Shown here: positions 50,007 to 59,046 of the stretch, piece after piece
Position numbering within the stretch: the stretch's first letter is position 1
Layout of the letters: every line of letters begins with the position of its first letter
Assembly: GCA_022845955.1 (NCBI GenBank)
Contig: AP025576.1
Location: 372,001-436,000 of the forward strand
Direction: 5' to 3'
Length of the DNA: 64,000 nt
Source: Lachnospiraceae bacterium
Lineage (GTDB): Bacteria > Bacillota > Clostridia > Lachnospirales > Lachnospiraceae
Translations under genes and position numbers: made by a program
Notes under the pieces: generated by a model
The model's input: the letters and a program-made list of their open reading frames with translations, nothing else
Database searches by the model: none
What the model was told of the DNA's origin: nothing

Positions 50007-51443
50007 CTATTTCTGGTAATCAGGGTTGGAGGAAATCAAATCCTCTTCCACCTTATCGGCCAGCTCCTGTGCAGTTCCCGAATCCAGGGACTGGGCAAAA
50101 AACGACATGCTGTTATAAAACATGGAGTCATCGGATAAAGGCCTGAGTACGGTCATTTCATCCATTTCTTTAAGGTAAAAATCCGTCACATTCTGATTGG
50201 CAAAAAATTCATTGGGCTTATACAGATATTCGGAGGAATAGGCGGTTTTGACTCCGGGGTAGAAATGTATGAGTTCATATTTATTCTGAGCACCTTGAGG
50301 AGACAGCTCATATCTCATCCAGGCGGCGACGGCATCTTTATTTTTACTCTGGTTATACATTCCCCACCAGATGCCGCCCCAGTTATAAGAACCGCCCGGT
50401 ACAGAGGCTACGCCCCAATTGCCGCTGCCGTCCGGGTCATTGGGTTCGATGACAAAGCTCTGGAACCAACAGGAACCGGGATAACACAGAACGTTTCCCT
50501 GGGCGAAGGAAGCATTCCAGGCGGGAGTCCAGATATCCATACCGCCGTCAATATTTGCAGCCTTTACTTCTTTCAGGAGTTCAAAGGTTTCCGTAAAATT
50601 TTCGGAAACCATCAGCTTGTCACCGTCCTTCCAGCTTAAACCGGTCTGGTTTACCATGGGATAAACCAGAGAATCCATGCCGGGAATCATACTTACCGTA
50701 CCGCCGGATTTGGCCGCCACATCCTTTCCTACATTGATAAAATCCTGCCAGGTAGGCATCATTGCGGAGATTTCGTCGGGATCGTCCGTCCCCAGGTATT
50801 CCTTAGCCAGATCCCTTCTGTAAAAGAGTCCGCCGGGAGCCGCCGTGTTGGGGATTCCGATAAAGGTCCCGTCGTTATCGGTTCCGATTTCCGCCAAATA
50901 GGGAATCAGTAAATCCTGATCAATATTCCAGGGCTCTGCACTGATATCCTCACAAATACCCATTTCATAGAATTTACCCACCATCCCGATTTCCATGGCG
51001 AGAATATCAGGGACTTCACCTCCGCTGGTAAGTGCGGTCTGAAGTTTTTGCAGATAATCCTCCGCGGAAGCGATAGTAACGAATTCAAAGGTTACATTCG
51101 GGTAGATATCGTTCATTTTTTCTACCATGGTAAAGAAATTGGGATCCCAGCTCCAGAAAAGGATGTTACCCGTAATTTCTTCCGGCGATTTGCCGTTTAC
51201 ATAGAAATATTCATCATCCGCCGGGATATAATCCGCGGAATCGGCAGACGCGGGGGCCGTTGTTTCGGAATCGGCCGTCCGGGATTGCGTCTGTGCCGGG
51301 GATTCCGGCTCTTGTGTATCCGGTACGGCTGCCCGGGAGGATACTTCCGGGGCAGAACCACCGCCGCAGCCAATGCAGGAAAAAGCCATGAGCACGGATG
51401 CAATGGAAAAAGCCAGAATACGTTTATAAATCCTGTTTCTCAT
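50007..51443 (-). CDS. Extracellular sugar-binding lipoprotein
   Basis: 478 residues from the ATG preceded by AAGGAGG; an upstream in-frame start is unlikely. The lipoprotein signal peptide (MRNRIYKRILAF ... AFSCIGC) ends in a lipobox with Cys27. A Ser/Pro/Thr linker follows, then the bacterial solute-binding type 1 fold (for example ILFWSWDPNFFTMVEKMND and GGIWWGMYNQSKNKDAVAAW). The many Trp residues suit carbohydrate stacking. It is likely induced by the YesM/YesN pair encoded upstream; TATAAT on the minus strand at 51496-51501 is a candidate -10. Confidence 0.93.
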   Translation of the reverse strand: MRNRIYKRILAFSIASVLMAFSCIGCGGGSAPEVSSRAAVPDTQEPESPAQTQSRTADSETTAPASADSADYIPADDEYFYVNGKSPEEITGNILFWSWDPNFFTMVEKMNDIYPNVTFEFVTIASAEDYLQKLQTALTSGGEVPDILAMEIGMVGKFYEMGICEDISAEPWNIDQDLLIPYLAEIGTDNDGTFIGIPNTAAPGGLFYRRDLAKEYLGTDDPDEISAMMPTWQDFINVGKDVAAKSGGTVSMIPGMDSLVYPMVNQTGLSWKDGDKLMVSENFTETFELLKEVKAANIDGGMDIWTPAWNASFAQGNVLCYPGSCWFQSFVIEPNDPDGSGNWGVASVPGGSYNWGGIWWGMYNQSKNKDAVAAWMRYELSPQGAQNKYELIHFYPGVKTAYSSEYLYKPNEFFANQNVTDFYLKEMDEMTVLRPLSDDSMFYNSMSFFAQSLDSGTAQELADKVEEDLISSNPDYQK

Positions 51444-51589
51444 AAAAAACCTCCTTATACGTTTGAAAAAATAAAGGCGCCCAGTTGATAATTCCATTAT
51501 ACGTTCTGCAGCTTTTATTCCTAGAAGGCTGTGTTATTATTTCTTAAGAGATATTAGTATGGCAGACTTTCGAAACATTCCCGGCGGGT

Positions 51590-52780
51590 TTACTGATTCT
51601 CTTTAAATTGGTAAGGGCTGAAACCGGTCATTTTTTTAAATATCTGTCCGAAGTACTGGACGCTTCCGAAACCGCACATTTCCGCAATGGTATATACTTT
51701 CAGATTACTGGTGAGGAGAAGTTTTTTTGCCTTTTTCAGCCGGTACTGGATTAGGTAATCGCTGATATTGCGGCCGGTTTCCTTCTTGAAGGACTGGCTT
51801 AAATAGATTCTGCTGATCCCGGCGTATTCGGCGATATCCTCCAGGGTAACCGCCCGTGAGTAATTCGTTTTGATATAATCCACAGCTGCCAGGATTTTGG
51901 GGCTGCAGCCTAAAAATTCCATATCCTCTCCCAGCATTTCCCGGGCATCCTCATAGGCTTCCTTCAGATCCTTCCAATCGGAATAGGCATGGCAGCTGAT
52001 ACCGGATACCCAGCTGATATGCCTGGAATCCAAAAATTGGTAAAGTCCGCTGAGAAAAGCCTTTATATCTGTTTTCAGTCCGGCAATACTCGCCCCGGTG
52101 CCGTCGGCAAAAATAAGGCAGTAGTTGTTCCCCTCTTCTTTCAGCAGCAAGAGCTGGCAGCGGGAACGTTCGGCAGAGCTGCGCCCGATATAATCCGTAA
52201 AAACTTCCGCATCCTGTACGGAAAGGCTGCGCTGCTGCGCAGAGGATAACTGGAAGCAGGCCGCCATATACACAGATTTCAATTCAGGTATCACGTTATT
52301 GGTAATATAAGTATTCCATTCCTCGCTGCTGAGACTGCTGTTAATGATTTTATGGAAAATCTCCTGACGTAAAAACTTAAGTCCTTCCCCGGCAGTCTGT
52401 TCCTTTATAAACAGAGAGTCCAGCTTATGCAGCAGCGCCGCAAGATCCCCCTCTTCATAGGTATGTTTCAGGAGATAGTCAATGGCTCCAAGCCGCATGG
52501 CTTCCCTCACATAATCAAATTCATCATAACAGCTTAAAACAATAACTTTGGCAGGTTCGTCGCATTTTTTCAGATGTCGGAGAAGCTCCAGGCCATCCAT
52601 AACCGGCATTTTAATATCTGTAATTATCACATCGGGATGAAGGGAGGATATAAGCGCCAAAGCCCGTTCCCCATTGGAAGCTTCCCCGCACAGGCGATAG
52701 CCGTAGTCCTCCCAGGAAATACCGGTTTTCAGGCTTTGCCGGGACAAAAGCTCATCATCAACTATAAATACTGTTTTCAT
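51590..52780 (-). CDS. YesN-type response regulator (REC plus AraC HTH)
   Basis: 396 residues. The N-terminal receiver has the acidic pair (VDDELLSR), the phosphorylated Asp in DVIITDIKMPVMDGLE and Lys in the later loop. The middle is a variable linker. The C-terminus holds an AraC double HTH (VTLEDIAEYAGISRIYLSQSF, KVYTIAEMCGFGSVQYFGQIF, GFSPYQF). It overlaps the kinase gene by 23 bases. The expected target is the promoter of the sugar-binding lipoprotein gene directly downstream. Confidence 0.94.
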   Translation of the reverse strand: MKTVFIVDDELLSRQSLKTGISWEDYGYRLCGEASNGERALALISSLHPDVIITDIKMPVMDGLELLRHLKKCDEPAKVIVLSCYDEFDYVREAMRLGAIDYLLKHTYEEGDLAALLHKLDSLFIKEQTAGEGLKFLRQEIFHKIINSSLSSEEWNTYITNNVIPELKSVYMAACFQLSSAQQRSLSVQDAEVFTDYIGRSSAERSRCQLLLLKEEGNNYCLIFADGTGASIAGLKTDIKAFLSGLYQFLDSRHISWVSGISCHAYSDWKDLKEAYEDAREMLGEDMEFLGCSPKILAAVDYIKTNYSRAVTLEDIAEYAGISRIYLSQSFKKETGRNISDYLIQYRLKKAKKLLLTSNLKVYTIAEMCGFGSVQYFGQIFKKMTGFSPYQFKENQ

Positions 52781-54569
52781 TTACATAATCCTCCTTTATA
52801 GCAGGTATTTTCATCTGGACATGAATACCGCCGGACGGGTTGGTGAGAAGAAGGATTCCGTACAGGGGCGAAAAATTCATTTTTATCCGGTGGTTAATAT
52901 TTTCAATTCCAATATTTTTCAGTTTACGTACCTCAAAAGAATCGCTGCTATATTCCTGATACCGGTCATCTTCAAGAAGCTTGTTTAACCCGGCTATTTT
53001 TTCTTCGGACATCCCCACGCCGTCGTCGTAGATATCGATCAAAATAAGAGATTCAATCCTGCTGAGGATAGCTGTTATTTTTCCCGTCCCTTTCGGAAGA
53101 ATGCCGTGGAATAAGGCATTTTCGATAAGAGGCTGAATGGAAAAACGAGGGATACGGCAGTCCGGTATATCGGCCTGCGTAATCCGGCATTGATAAGCAA
53201 CCACTTCCTCCCCATACCGCACTTTCTGAATATGAAGATAATCATCAGCCAGCTCCAGTTCCTGGGCAATGGATATAAATTTGTCGGAAGAGAGGCTTGC
53301 GCTGCTCAGATGGATCAACGAAACGGTGATATCGCGGATGTCAGGTGTATGATGCAGCTTTGCCAGATAGCGGATGGAATTTAAGGTATTGTATAAGAAG
53401 TGGGGATTAATCTGAGCCTGAAGTGCGTAAAGCTCCGCCTGCCTTTTGCTGCGCTCCTTGTTTTTTACCTGATCAATGAGGTTGCGTATCTGGGTGAGCA
53501 TGGAATTATAGCCCTCTACAAGGGAAAGAAGTTCGTCCTGATTGTGATAGGAAACAAAGCTGTCCAGCTTTCCGTTTTCCACTTCTTTCATGGAAGTGAT
53601 CAGCATGCCGATGGGTTTATATAAGGAGTTGATAATAGGGCGGCTGATGAGAATGGCAGCCAGGATACAGATGACGAATAAAAGCAAGGTCAGGTTCATC
53701 TGTATGATGATAGATTGTGTGAACATGCGGTAAGGAATGAGGGCACAAAAGGTCCAGCCTGTCAGGGAGGATGTTTCCGACAGGCAGAGGTATTTTTCAT
53801 GATCGATGGAAACGGTTTTATTCTCGGAAGGGAAAGGGGAACCAACCGCGTCCAGGAAGGCGGGATCATCAAAGGAATAGGTACCTGAACGGGATAACAG
53901 ACGGTGGCGGCTGTCTATGAGAAAGATTTCACCGCTCATAGGCAGGGTGAAGTCATATAAAACCTGATTGATGACCCGGGTATCGATATCCACAATAAGG
54001 CGGCCCAGCTTCCGGTTCCCGGAATATAAAGAATAGATATTCTTTTCGAATGAAATGACCGGCGTATGCTGGCTGATATAAGGGGCGTAATGGACAGCCG
54101 ACAGATTCAGGGCGCTGTTGTCAGCCGTCTCCTGAATTTCCGGGACCTTCATGCCCTGAAGGGTGTTATCCAGTATCTGGTTGTCCCTGTTTACCAGATA
54201 AACCTTAGGGAGATAGGGCCTGGTGGAAGAATAACGCTTGATGGTCTGTTCCAATGAGCGCAGGAGGGATTTTGTCTCCAGACTGCTGTATTCGATTTCC
54301 GCCGTCAAAGCGTTCTGAACCTGGGCCTCAGGCAAAATACCGGAAGCCAGGTTATTGATATCTTCAAAGAAATAGTCGATGTTGGACAGTCCCAGCCGTA
54401 GAGATTCATGGACGGAATCCGAAAGATTTTCCTCCAGGACAATATAGGTCTGGTATGTATTTGCCGCCTGCAGGATGGCTAAGGCAGATATGAGCAATGC
54501 GGAAAAGGACAGAATCATTTTACGGCGTAAAGATGTGATATGAAGGTATTTCCTGACAAAGGAATGCAT
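52758..54569 (-). CDS. YesM-type sensor histidine kinase
   Basis: 603 residues from MHSFVRKYL, with AAGGGGGGAC upstream; a longer frame to 54812 is probably not used. One helix near 20-40, a large extracytoplasmic dCACHE-like sensor, a second helix (about 300-320), a HAMP linker, then a His_kinase domain with the phosphorylated His in LQAQINPHFLYNTLNSIRYL. The ATPase part has N and G boxes (LIENALFHGI, DIYDDGVGMSEE). It senses an external sugar or a binding-protein complex and phosphorylates the YesN-type regulator. Confidence 0.94.
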   Translation of the reverse strand: MHSFVRKYLHITSLRRKMILSFSALLISALAILQAANTYQTYIVLEENLSDSVHESLRLGLSNIDYFFEDINNLASGILPEAQVQNALTAEIEYSSLETKSLLRSLEQTIKRYSSTRPYLPKVYLVNRDNQILDNTLQGMKVPEIQETADNSALNLSAVHYAPYISQHTPVISFEKNIYSLYSGNRKLGRLIVDIDTRVINQVLYDFTLPMSGEIFLIDSRHRLLSRSGTYSFDDPAFLDAVGSPFPSENKTVSIDHEKYLCLSETSSLTGWTFCALIPYRMFTQSIIIQMNLTLLLFVICILAAILISRPIINSLYKPIGMLITSMKEVENGKLDSFVSYHNQDELLSLVEGYNSMLTQIRNLIDQVKNKERSKRQAELYALQAQINPHFLYNTLNSIRYLAKLHHTPDIRDITVSLIHLSSASLSSDKFISIAQELELADDYLHIQKVRYGEEVVAYQCRITQADIPDCRIPRFSIQPLIENALFHGILPKGTGKITAILSRIESLILIDIYDDGVGMSEEKIAGLNKLLEDDRYQEYSSDSFEVRKLKNIGIENINHRIKMNFSPLYGILLLTNPSGGIHVQMKIPAIKEDYVNENSIYS

Positions 54570-54845
54570 AAAAGTCCCCCCTTTTATGAAAGCAACTACA
54601 CATATGTGGATTACGAACTCAGTATAGCACAAGAAAATAAGAAAATAAAATGGGCATGGCAAAGGGGATATGGTAAAATATAGATGACTCAAACTTCGCA
54701 GTCGCCAAAAGGCCCTCCGCCCGCTGTCTGCGTGCCGCCTCCGGGATTGGAAAGGATTTTCGCAGGGCCGGACCACTTGTGGTATGGAGAGAAATAACCG
54801 CGGACCGGTCATAAGAGTCCCGGAACCAGAGAGGATAATACGAAT

Positions 54846-55433
54846 ATGGAAAATACCCCGGAAATCAGAACCCCGCGCCTTATATTACGCCGTTTCACGC
54901 CCGATGACATAGCAGCCTTCTATCGCATTATGAGCGATGAGGAAGTAAATACCTTCCTTCCCTGGTTTCCCTTGCGGTCCATGGAAGAAGCCGCTGTATT
55001 TCTGCGGGAACACTATCTGAATAGCTATGAAAAATCGGAAGGATACCGGTATGCGATCTGTCGAAAGGCGGATAACGTCCCTATTGGATATGTGAACGTG
55101 GATGACGGGGCAAGCCATGATTTCGGTTATGCTCTGAGAAAGGAGCACTGGCATCAGGGTATGGTATCGGAAGCCTCTGCGGCGGTGGTCAGCCTTCTGA
55201 AAAAAACAGGGCTGCCCTTTATTACCGCTACCCATGATGTCAACAACCAAAGAAGCGGCAATGTGATGAAACACATAGGGATGACCTACCGCTATTCCTA
55301 TGTGGAGCAGTGGCAGCCCAAAGATTTCCCGGTTACCTTCCGTATGTACCAGTTGAATCTGGACGGACAGGAGGAACGGGTATACCGGGAATACTGGGAT
55401 AAATATCCGGTTCATTTTGTGGAAGAAATATAG
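54846..55433 (+). CDS. GNAT acetyltransferase (RimJ/RimL type)
   Basis: 195 residues. Opening TPRLILRRFTPDDIAAFYRI is typical of the RimJ/RimL group. The acetyl-CoA region lies at YALRKEHWHQGMVSEASAAV, with NQRSGNVMKHIGMTYRYSY towards the C-terminus. It acetylates an N-terminal amine or small molecule; the substrate is unknown. Transcribed away from the kinase gene, with 276 bases between them. AGAGGATAATACG provides the ribosome binding site. Confidence 0.88.
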   Translation: MENTPEIRTPRLILRRFTPDDIAAFYRIMSDEEVNTFLPWFPLRSMEEAAVFLREHYLNSYEKSEGYRYAICRKADNVPIGYVNVDDGASHDFGYALRKEHWHQGMVSEASAAVVSLLKKTGLPFITATHDVNNQRSGNVMKHIGMTYRYSYVEQWQPKDFPVTFRMYQLNLDGQEERVYREYWDKYPVHFVEEI

Positions 55434-55519
55434 GTCCGGGTTTTCCGCATAATCCCGGGACTTCGGTCTTGCCACACGGCGCGTTTCGCTGTATCCTATA
55501 AAAACCGGAGGAATACCAT

Positions 55520-57313
55520 ATGAAATTTTTATTAGCGGCAGTAAATGCAAAGTATATCCATTCCAATCCTGCCATTTACAGCCTGCGTGCCTATAGTGTT
55601 CAGAAGGATTCTGAACTTGAGAAACATATTGAACTTGCGGAATATACCATAAACCAGCCTTTTCAGGATATCCTCGCGGATATATACGCAAGGATGCCGG
55701 ACTGCGTTGCCTTTTCCTGTTATATATGGAACATAGGAATGGTAAAGGATATCGTCCGGGAATTAGCTAAAATACTGCCGGAAACCCGGATTTGGCTGGG
55801 AGGTCCGGAGGTCAGCTATAATGCGGAGGAGCTTCTGGAAGAAATGCCCTGTCTCACCGGTATCATGGTGGGGGAAGGGGAGGTCACCTTCCATGAACTG
55901 CTTATGTTTTACCGGCAGGGCGGCCCGGAGGATATCAGGGGGCTGGAACAGACAGACGGCATCGTTTTTCGGAAACGCGGGCAGGAAGGCATATGCCGCA
56001 CAAGGGATCGGGCGCTTACCGATATCAGCGGGCTTCCTTTTTTTTATAACGAAGCGGATATCGGCGATTTTCATAACAGGATCCTTTATTATGAATCCAG
56101 CCGGGGCTGTCCCTACCGGTGCAGCTACTGCCTTTCTTCCATTGATAAGACAGTCCGTCTGCGCCGTTTGGAGCTGGTGGAAAAGGAGCTTCAGTTTTTC
56201 CTGGAAAAGAAGGTTCCCCAGGTCAAATTTGTGGATCGTACCTTTAACTGTAATCACAGCCATGCCATGGGAATCTGGCGATTTATCAAGGAACAGGATA
56301 ACGGGATAACCAATTTTCATTTTGAGATATCGGCGGATATCCTTACGGAAGAAGAAATCACGCTTTTGCAGTCCCTGCGTCCGGGGCTGGTGCAGCTGGA
56401 AATCGGCGTACAGTCCACCAATCCCGTAACCATCCGGGAAATCAGGAGACGTATGGACTGGGAACGGCTGCGCCGGATTGTTGCCGCACTGCAGGAAAAG
56501 GATAATATCCATCTTCACCTGGATTTGATAGCGGGGCTTCCCTATGAGGATTCGGCCAGCTTCCGCAATTCCTTTAACGAAGTATACGCCTGCAGGCCGG
56601 AGCAGCTGCAGCTTGGTTTCCTAAAGGTTCTGAAAGGTTCTTATATGCATGAGAAAGCTTCTGAATATGAGATCCATTATACGGATAAGCCTCCTTATGA
56701 AGTCCTTTTTACCAAATGGATGCCTTATTTCCAGGTCCTGAAGCTCAAAAGGGTGGAGGAAATGGTGGAGTTGTATTATAACAGTTCCCAGTTTGCCCAT
56801 ACGCTTCCGGTTTTGGAGAAAGCGTTTCCGGATCCCTTCCGTATGTATGAACAGCTGGCGGAATATTATGAGGAAAAAGGATATTTCGTGAACAATCCCG
56901 CCAGAGCTTACCGCTATCAGGTCCTTCTGGATTTTGCGCTTTCGGCCGATCCGGACAATATGACGCTGTACAGACAGCTTCTCACCCTGGATATGTATCT
57001 GCGGGAGAATTTGAAAAGCCGCCCTGCCTTTGCCCTTCCTCTTCGGGAACAGCAGGAAGCGAAAGAAAAAATAAACGGTTTTTACCGCCGGGAGGAATGC
57101 AGTCCGTCCTTCCTGAAGGAATATGTGGAGGACGGCTATAACGCAAGGCAGATGGCGCGTATGACCCATATCGAATGCTTTACCCTTCCGGTGTGGGAGA
57201 AAGAGAATCCGCAGGGAAACGGCGGCGGGGCCGTATATTACCTGCTGTTTGATTACAGGAAAAGAAATCCTTTAAATCAGGAAGCGTATACGATGCTGCT
57301 TCCGTTGGCATAA
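55520..57313 (+). CDS. B12-binding-domain radical SAM protein (DUF4080 type)
   Basis: 597 residues. The N-terminal Rossmann-like B12-binding-type domain (about 1-140, with IWLGGPEVSYNAEELLEE) is followed by a radical SAM barrel with the 4Fe-4S motif CPYRCSYC (Cys197, Cys201, Cys204) and a C-terminal DUF4080-like domain. The cobalamin-binding DxHxxG motif is not evident, so the domain may not bind B12. The reaction is unknown. It ends on TAATG with nth, and the run to the exonuclease is clearly one operon. Confidence 0.92.
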   Translation: MKFLLAAVNAKYIHSNPAIYSLRAYSVQKDSELEKHIELAEYTINQPFQDILADIYARMPDCVAFSCYIWNIGMVKDIVRELAKILPETRIWLGGPEVSYNAEELLEEMPCLTGIMVGEGEVTFHELLMFYRQGGPEDIRGLEQTDGIVFRKRGQEGICRTRDRALTDISGLPFFYNEADIGDFHNRILYYESSRGCPYRCSYCLSSIDKTVRLRRLELVEKELQFFLEKKVPQVKFVDRTFNCNHSHAMGIWRFIKEQDNGITNFHFEISADILTEEEITLLQSLRPGLVQLEIGVQSTNPVTIREIRRRMDWERLRRIVAALQEKDNIHLHLDLIAGLPYEDSASFRNSFNEVYACRPEQLQLGFLKVLKGSYMHEKASEYEIHYTDKPPYEVLFTKWMPYFQVLKLKRVEEMVELYYNSSQFAHTLPVLEKAFPDPFRMYEQLAEYYEEKGYFVNNPARAYRYQVLLDFALSADPDNMTLYRQLLTLDMYLRENLKSRPAFALPLREQQEAKEKINGFYRREECSPSFLKEYVEDGYNARQMARMTHIECFTLPVWEKENPQGNGGGAVYYLLFDYRKRNPLNQEAYTMLLPLA

Positions 57314-58005
57314 TGGAGAAAAAAATGAAACAAAAAGAACGAATTGAAAACATACTGGGACTTTTGGATCAGCATTACGGTACGGATATTATCTGCTATC
57401 TCGATTACGAAAATGCATGGCAGCTGCTCATTGCCACCATTTTAAGCGCACAATGCACGGACGCCAGAGTCAATGTGGTGACGAAGGATCTGTTCCGGAA
57501 ATATACCAATGTGGAGGCTTTTGCCAATGCGGATCTGAAAGAACTGGAAAAAGATATCCATTCCACCGGCTTTTACCATAACAAGGCAAAAAATATCATT
57601 GCATGCTGTCAGGATCTGGTTCATAAATTCGGCGGACAGGTGCCCGAATCCATAGAGGATCTGACATCGCTGGCTGGTGTGGGAAGGAAAACGGCAAATG
57701 TAATCCGCGGAAATATATATAACGAACCCAGCATTGTGGTGGATACCCACGTAAAAAGAATCTCTTACCGTCTGGGCCTGACAAAAGAAGAAGATCCGGT
57801 AAAGGTGGAATTTGATCTGATGAAGGCGCTGCCCAAGGATCACTGGATCCTTTATAATCTTCAAATCATCGCATTAGGCAGGGAAATCTGCAAAGCGCCT
57901 AACGCAAAATGTGAAGCGTGTTTTTTGACCGAATACTGTCCATACTATAAAAAGGAGAACGGGAAAAAAACAGCCTCAAAAAAGAAAACGGGTGCGGGCA
58001 AGTGA
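57313..58005 (+). CDS. nth: Endonuclease III
   Basis: 230 residues. The helix-hairpin-helix SLAGVGRKTANV contains the catalytic Lys126, the catalytic Asp144 is in VVDTHVKR, and the 4Fe-4S cluster ligands Cys193, Cys200, Cys203, Cys209 have the C-x6-C-x2-C-x5-C spacing. It is a DNA glycosylase/AP lyase for oxidised pyrimidines in base excision repair. It starts on the previous stop (TAATG); an internal ATG four codons later is possible. Its stop overlaps the exonuclease GTG. The Lys-rich tail is longer than in E. coli. Confidence 0.97.
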   Translation: MEKKMKQKERIENILGLLDQHYGTDIICYLDYENAWQLLIATILSAQCTDARVNVVTKDLFRKYTNVEAFANADLKELEKDIHSTGFYHNKAKNIIACCQDLVHKFGGQVPESIEDLTSLAGVGRKTANVIRGNIYNEPSIVVDTHVKRISYRLGLTKEEDPVKVEFDLMKALPKDHWILYNLQIIALGREICKAPNAKCEACFLTEYCPYYKKENGKKTASKKKTGAGK

Positions 58006-58757
58006 ACGGCCCGGTAAAGGACTATATCTGCCTGGATCTGGAAACTTCCGGCCTTCATCCCAAATATGATAAAATCATTGAAATCGGAGCTGTTAAGGTA
58101 AGAGACGGGCACGTGACGGATCGTTTCGAAATGCTTGTGAATCCGGGCCGTAAGCTGAGCGCGGCCACCACAGATATAACAGGGATACGGGACGGGGATT
58201 TGGAAACGGCGGCAGACATTTCCCGGGTATTTCCTGCTTTTCTTACGTTCAGCCAAGAATTGCCGCTTCTAGGGCACAGCATCCTTTTCGACTATTCTTT
58301 TCTGAAAAAAGCGGCGGTAAATCTGGGGTTCTCATTTGAGAGGAAGGGGATAGATACCCTGAAGCTGGCGAGAAAATTCCTGCCGGAACTGGAAAGCCGG
58401 AAACTGGAATTTTTATGTTCGCATTTCCAAATTCCTCATACACCCCACCGGGCGCTGGGGGATGCCGCGGCCACACAACTGCTTTATGAAAAACTGTGCG
58501 GCCTGTTCTGGAATGAAAAGGATTTTGAACCCCAGCCTCTCGTTTATAAAGTGAAAAAGGAAGGACCTGCCACCCCGGCGCAAAAGGAAAGGTTATACAG
58601 GCTTGTTTCCCTTCATAAACTGGAACTGGATACGGATATAGAGAAAATGACCAAAAATGAAGCCAGCCGGACAATCGACAAAATACTGGGTCAGTATAAG
58701 AAATCGGCGGGTAACAGTTCAGACTTGTCTGAACTGTTACATCGGCGGAGTGAATAG
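58002..58757 (+). CDS. DEDDh 3'-5' exonuclease (DnaQ/PolC-epsilon type)
   Basis: 251 residues, GTG start overlapping the nth stop (GTGA). Exonuclease motifs: Exo I YICLDLETSG with Asp12 and Glu14, Exo II HSILFDYSFLKKA, and Exo III HRALGDAAAT with His149 and Asp154. The 75-residue C-terminal extension carries a palindromic repeat at DNA level (58711-58740), which encodes the GNSSDLSELL segment. It may proofread or trim DNA during repair together with Nth. Co-transcribed with the two genes upstream. Confidence 0.93.
   Translation: MNGPVKDYICLDLETSGLHPKYDKIIEIGAVKVRDGHVTDRFEMLVNPGRKLSAATTDITGIRDGDLETAADISRVFPAFLTFSQELPLLGHSILFDYSFLKKAAVNLGFSFERKGIDTLKLARKFLPELESRKLEFLCSHFQIPHTPHRALGDAAATQLLYEKLCGLFWNEKDFEPQPLVYKVKKEGPATPAQKERLYRLVSLHKLELDTDIEKMTKNEASRTIDKILGQYKKSAGNSSDLSELLHRRSE
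58711..58740. repeat. Palindromic repeat, copy 3 (inside exonuclease 3' end)
   Basis: Perfect 14-base arms GTAACAGTTCAGAC and GTCTGAACTGTTAC around TT. Compared with copy 1 the fifth base pair from the outside is changed on both sides, a compensatory pair. Confidence 0.8.
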
Positions 58758-58833
58758 TAACAATTTCCGGCTTATCTCTGCTTGCAAAAACAGAGGCATT
58801 CATATATAATAAGCATCTGAACAGGTAGGATTG

Positions 58834-58863
58834 GCAATGGTTCAGACTTGTCTGAACGGCTGC
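58834..58863. repeat. Palindromic repeat, copy 4
   Basis: Core GGTTCAGAC-TT-GTCTGAACG with outer GCA / TGC; two arm mismatches. It lies in the spacer between the exonuclease gene and the 34-residue membrane peptide. Confidence 0.7.
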
Positions 58864-58926
58864 CGGGATTGAATGCGATTTTTCATATCCGGTAAAGTAT
58901 ATGGAAAATGTCGGGAGGCATGGTAA

Positions 58927-59031
58927 ATGTTTAATTTAAGTAATAAGAAAACACAAAAAGTAATTTCATCCGTCATCATCATTATTCTGGTGCTGGCGAT
59001 GGTAGTGCCCACACTTCTGTATTTTCTATAA
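58927..59031 (+). CDS. Very small membrane protein, 34 aa
   Basis: MFNLSNKKTQKVISSVIIII then a hydrophobic run to FL and stop. A basic start and one transmembrane helix; GGGAGG lies nine to ten bases before the ATG. Similar short peptides (DUF4044-like) are found upstream of cell-wall genes in Lachnospiraceae as far as I recall. It lies 15 bases before the VanW-domain gene and is likely co-transcribed. Confidence 0.6.
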   Translation: MFNLSNKKTQKVISSVIIIILVLAMVVPTLLYFL

Positions 59032-59046
59032 GGATAGGAGCAGCAT

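Noticed and set aside
52758..54812. 684-residue start for the sensor kinase
   Set aside because: The first 81 residues lack family features and a ribosome binding site; MHSFVRKYL at 54569 has a good one.
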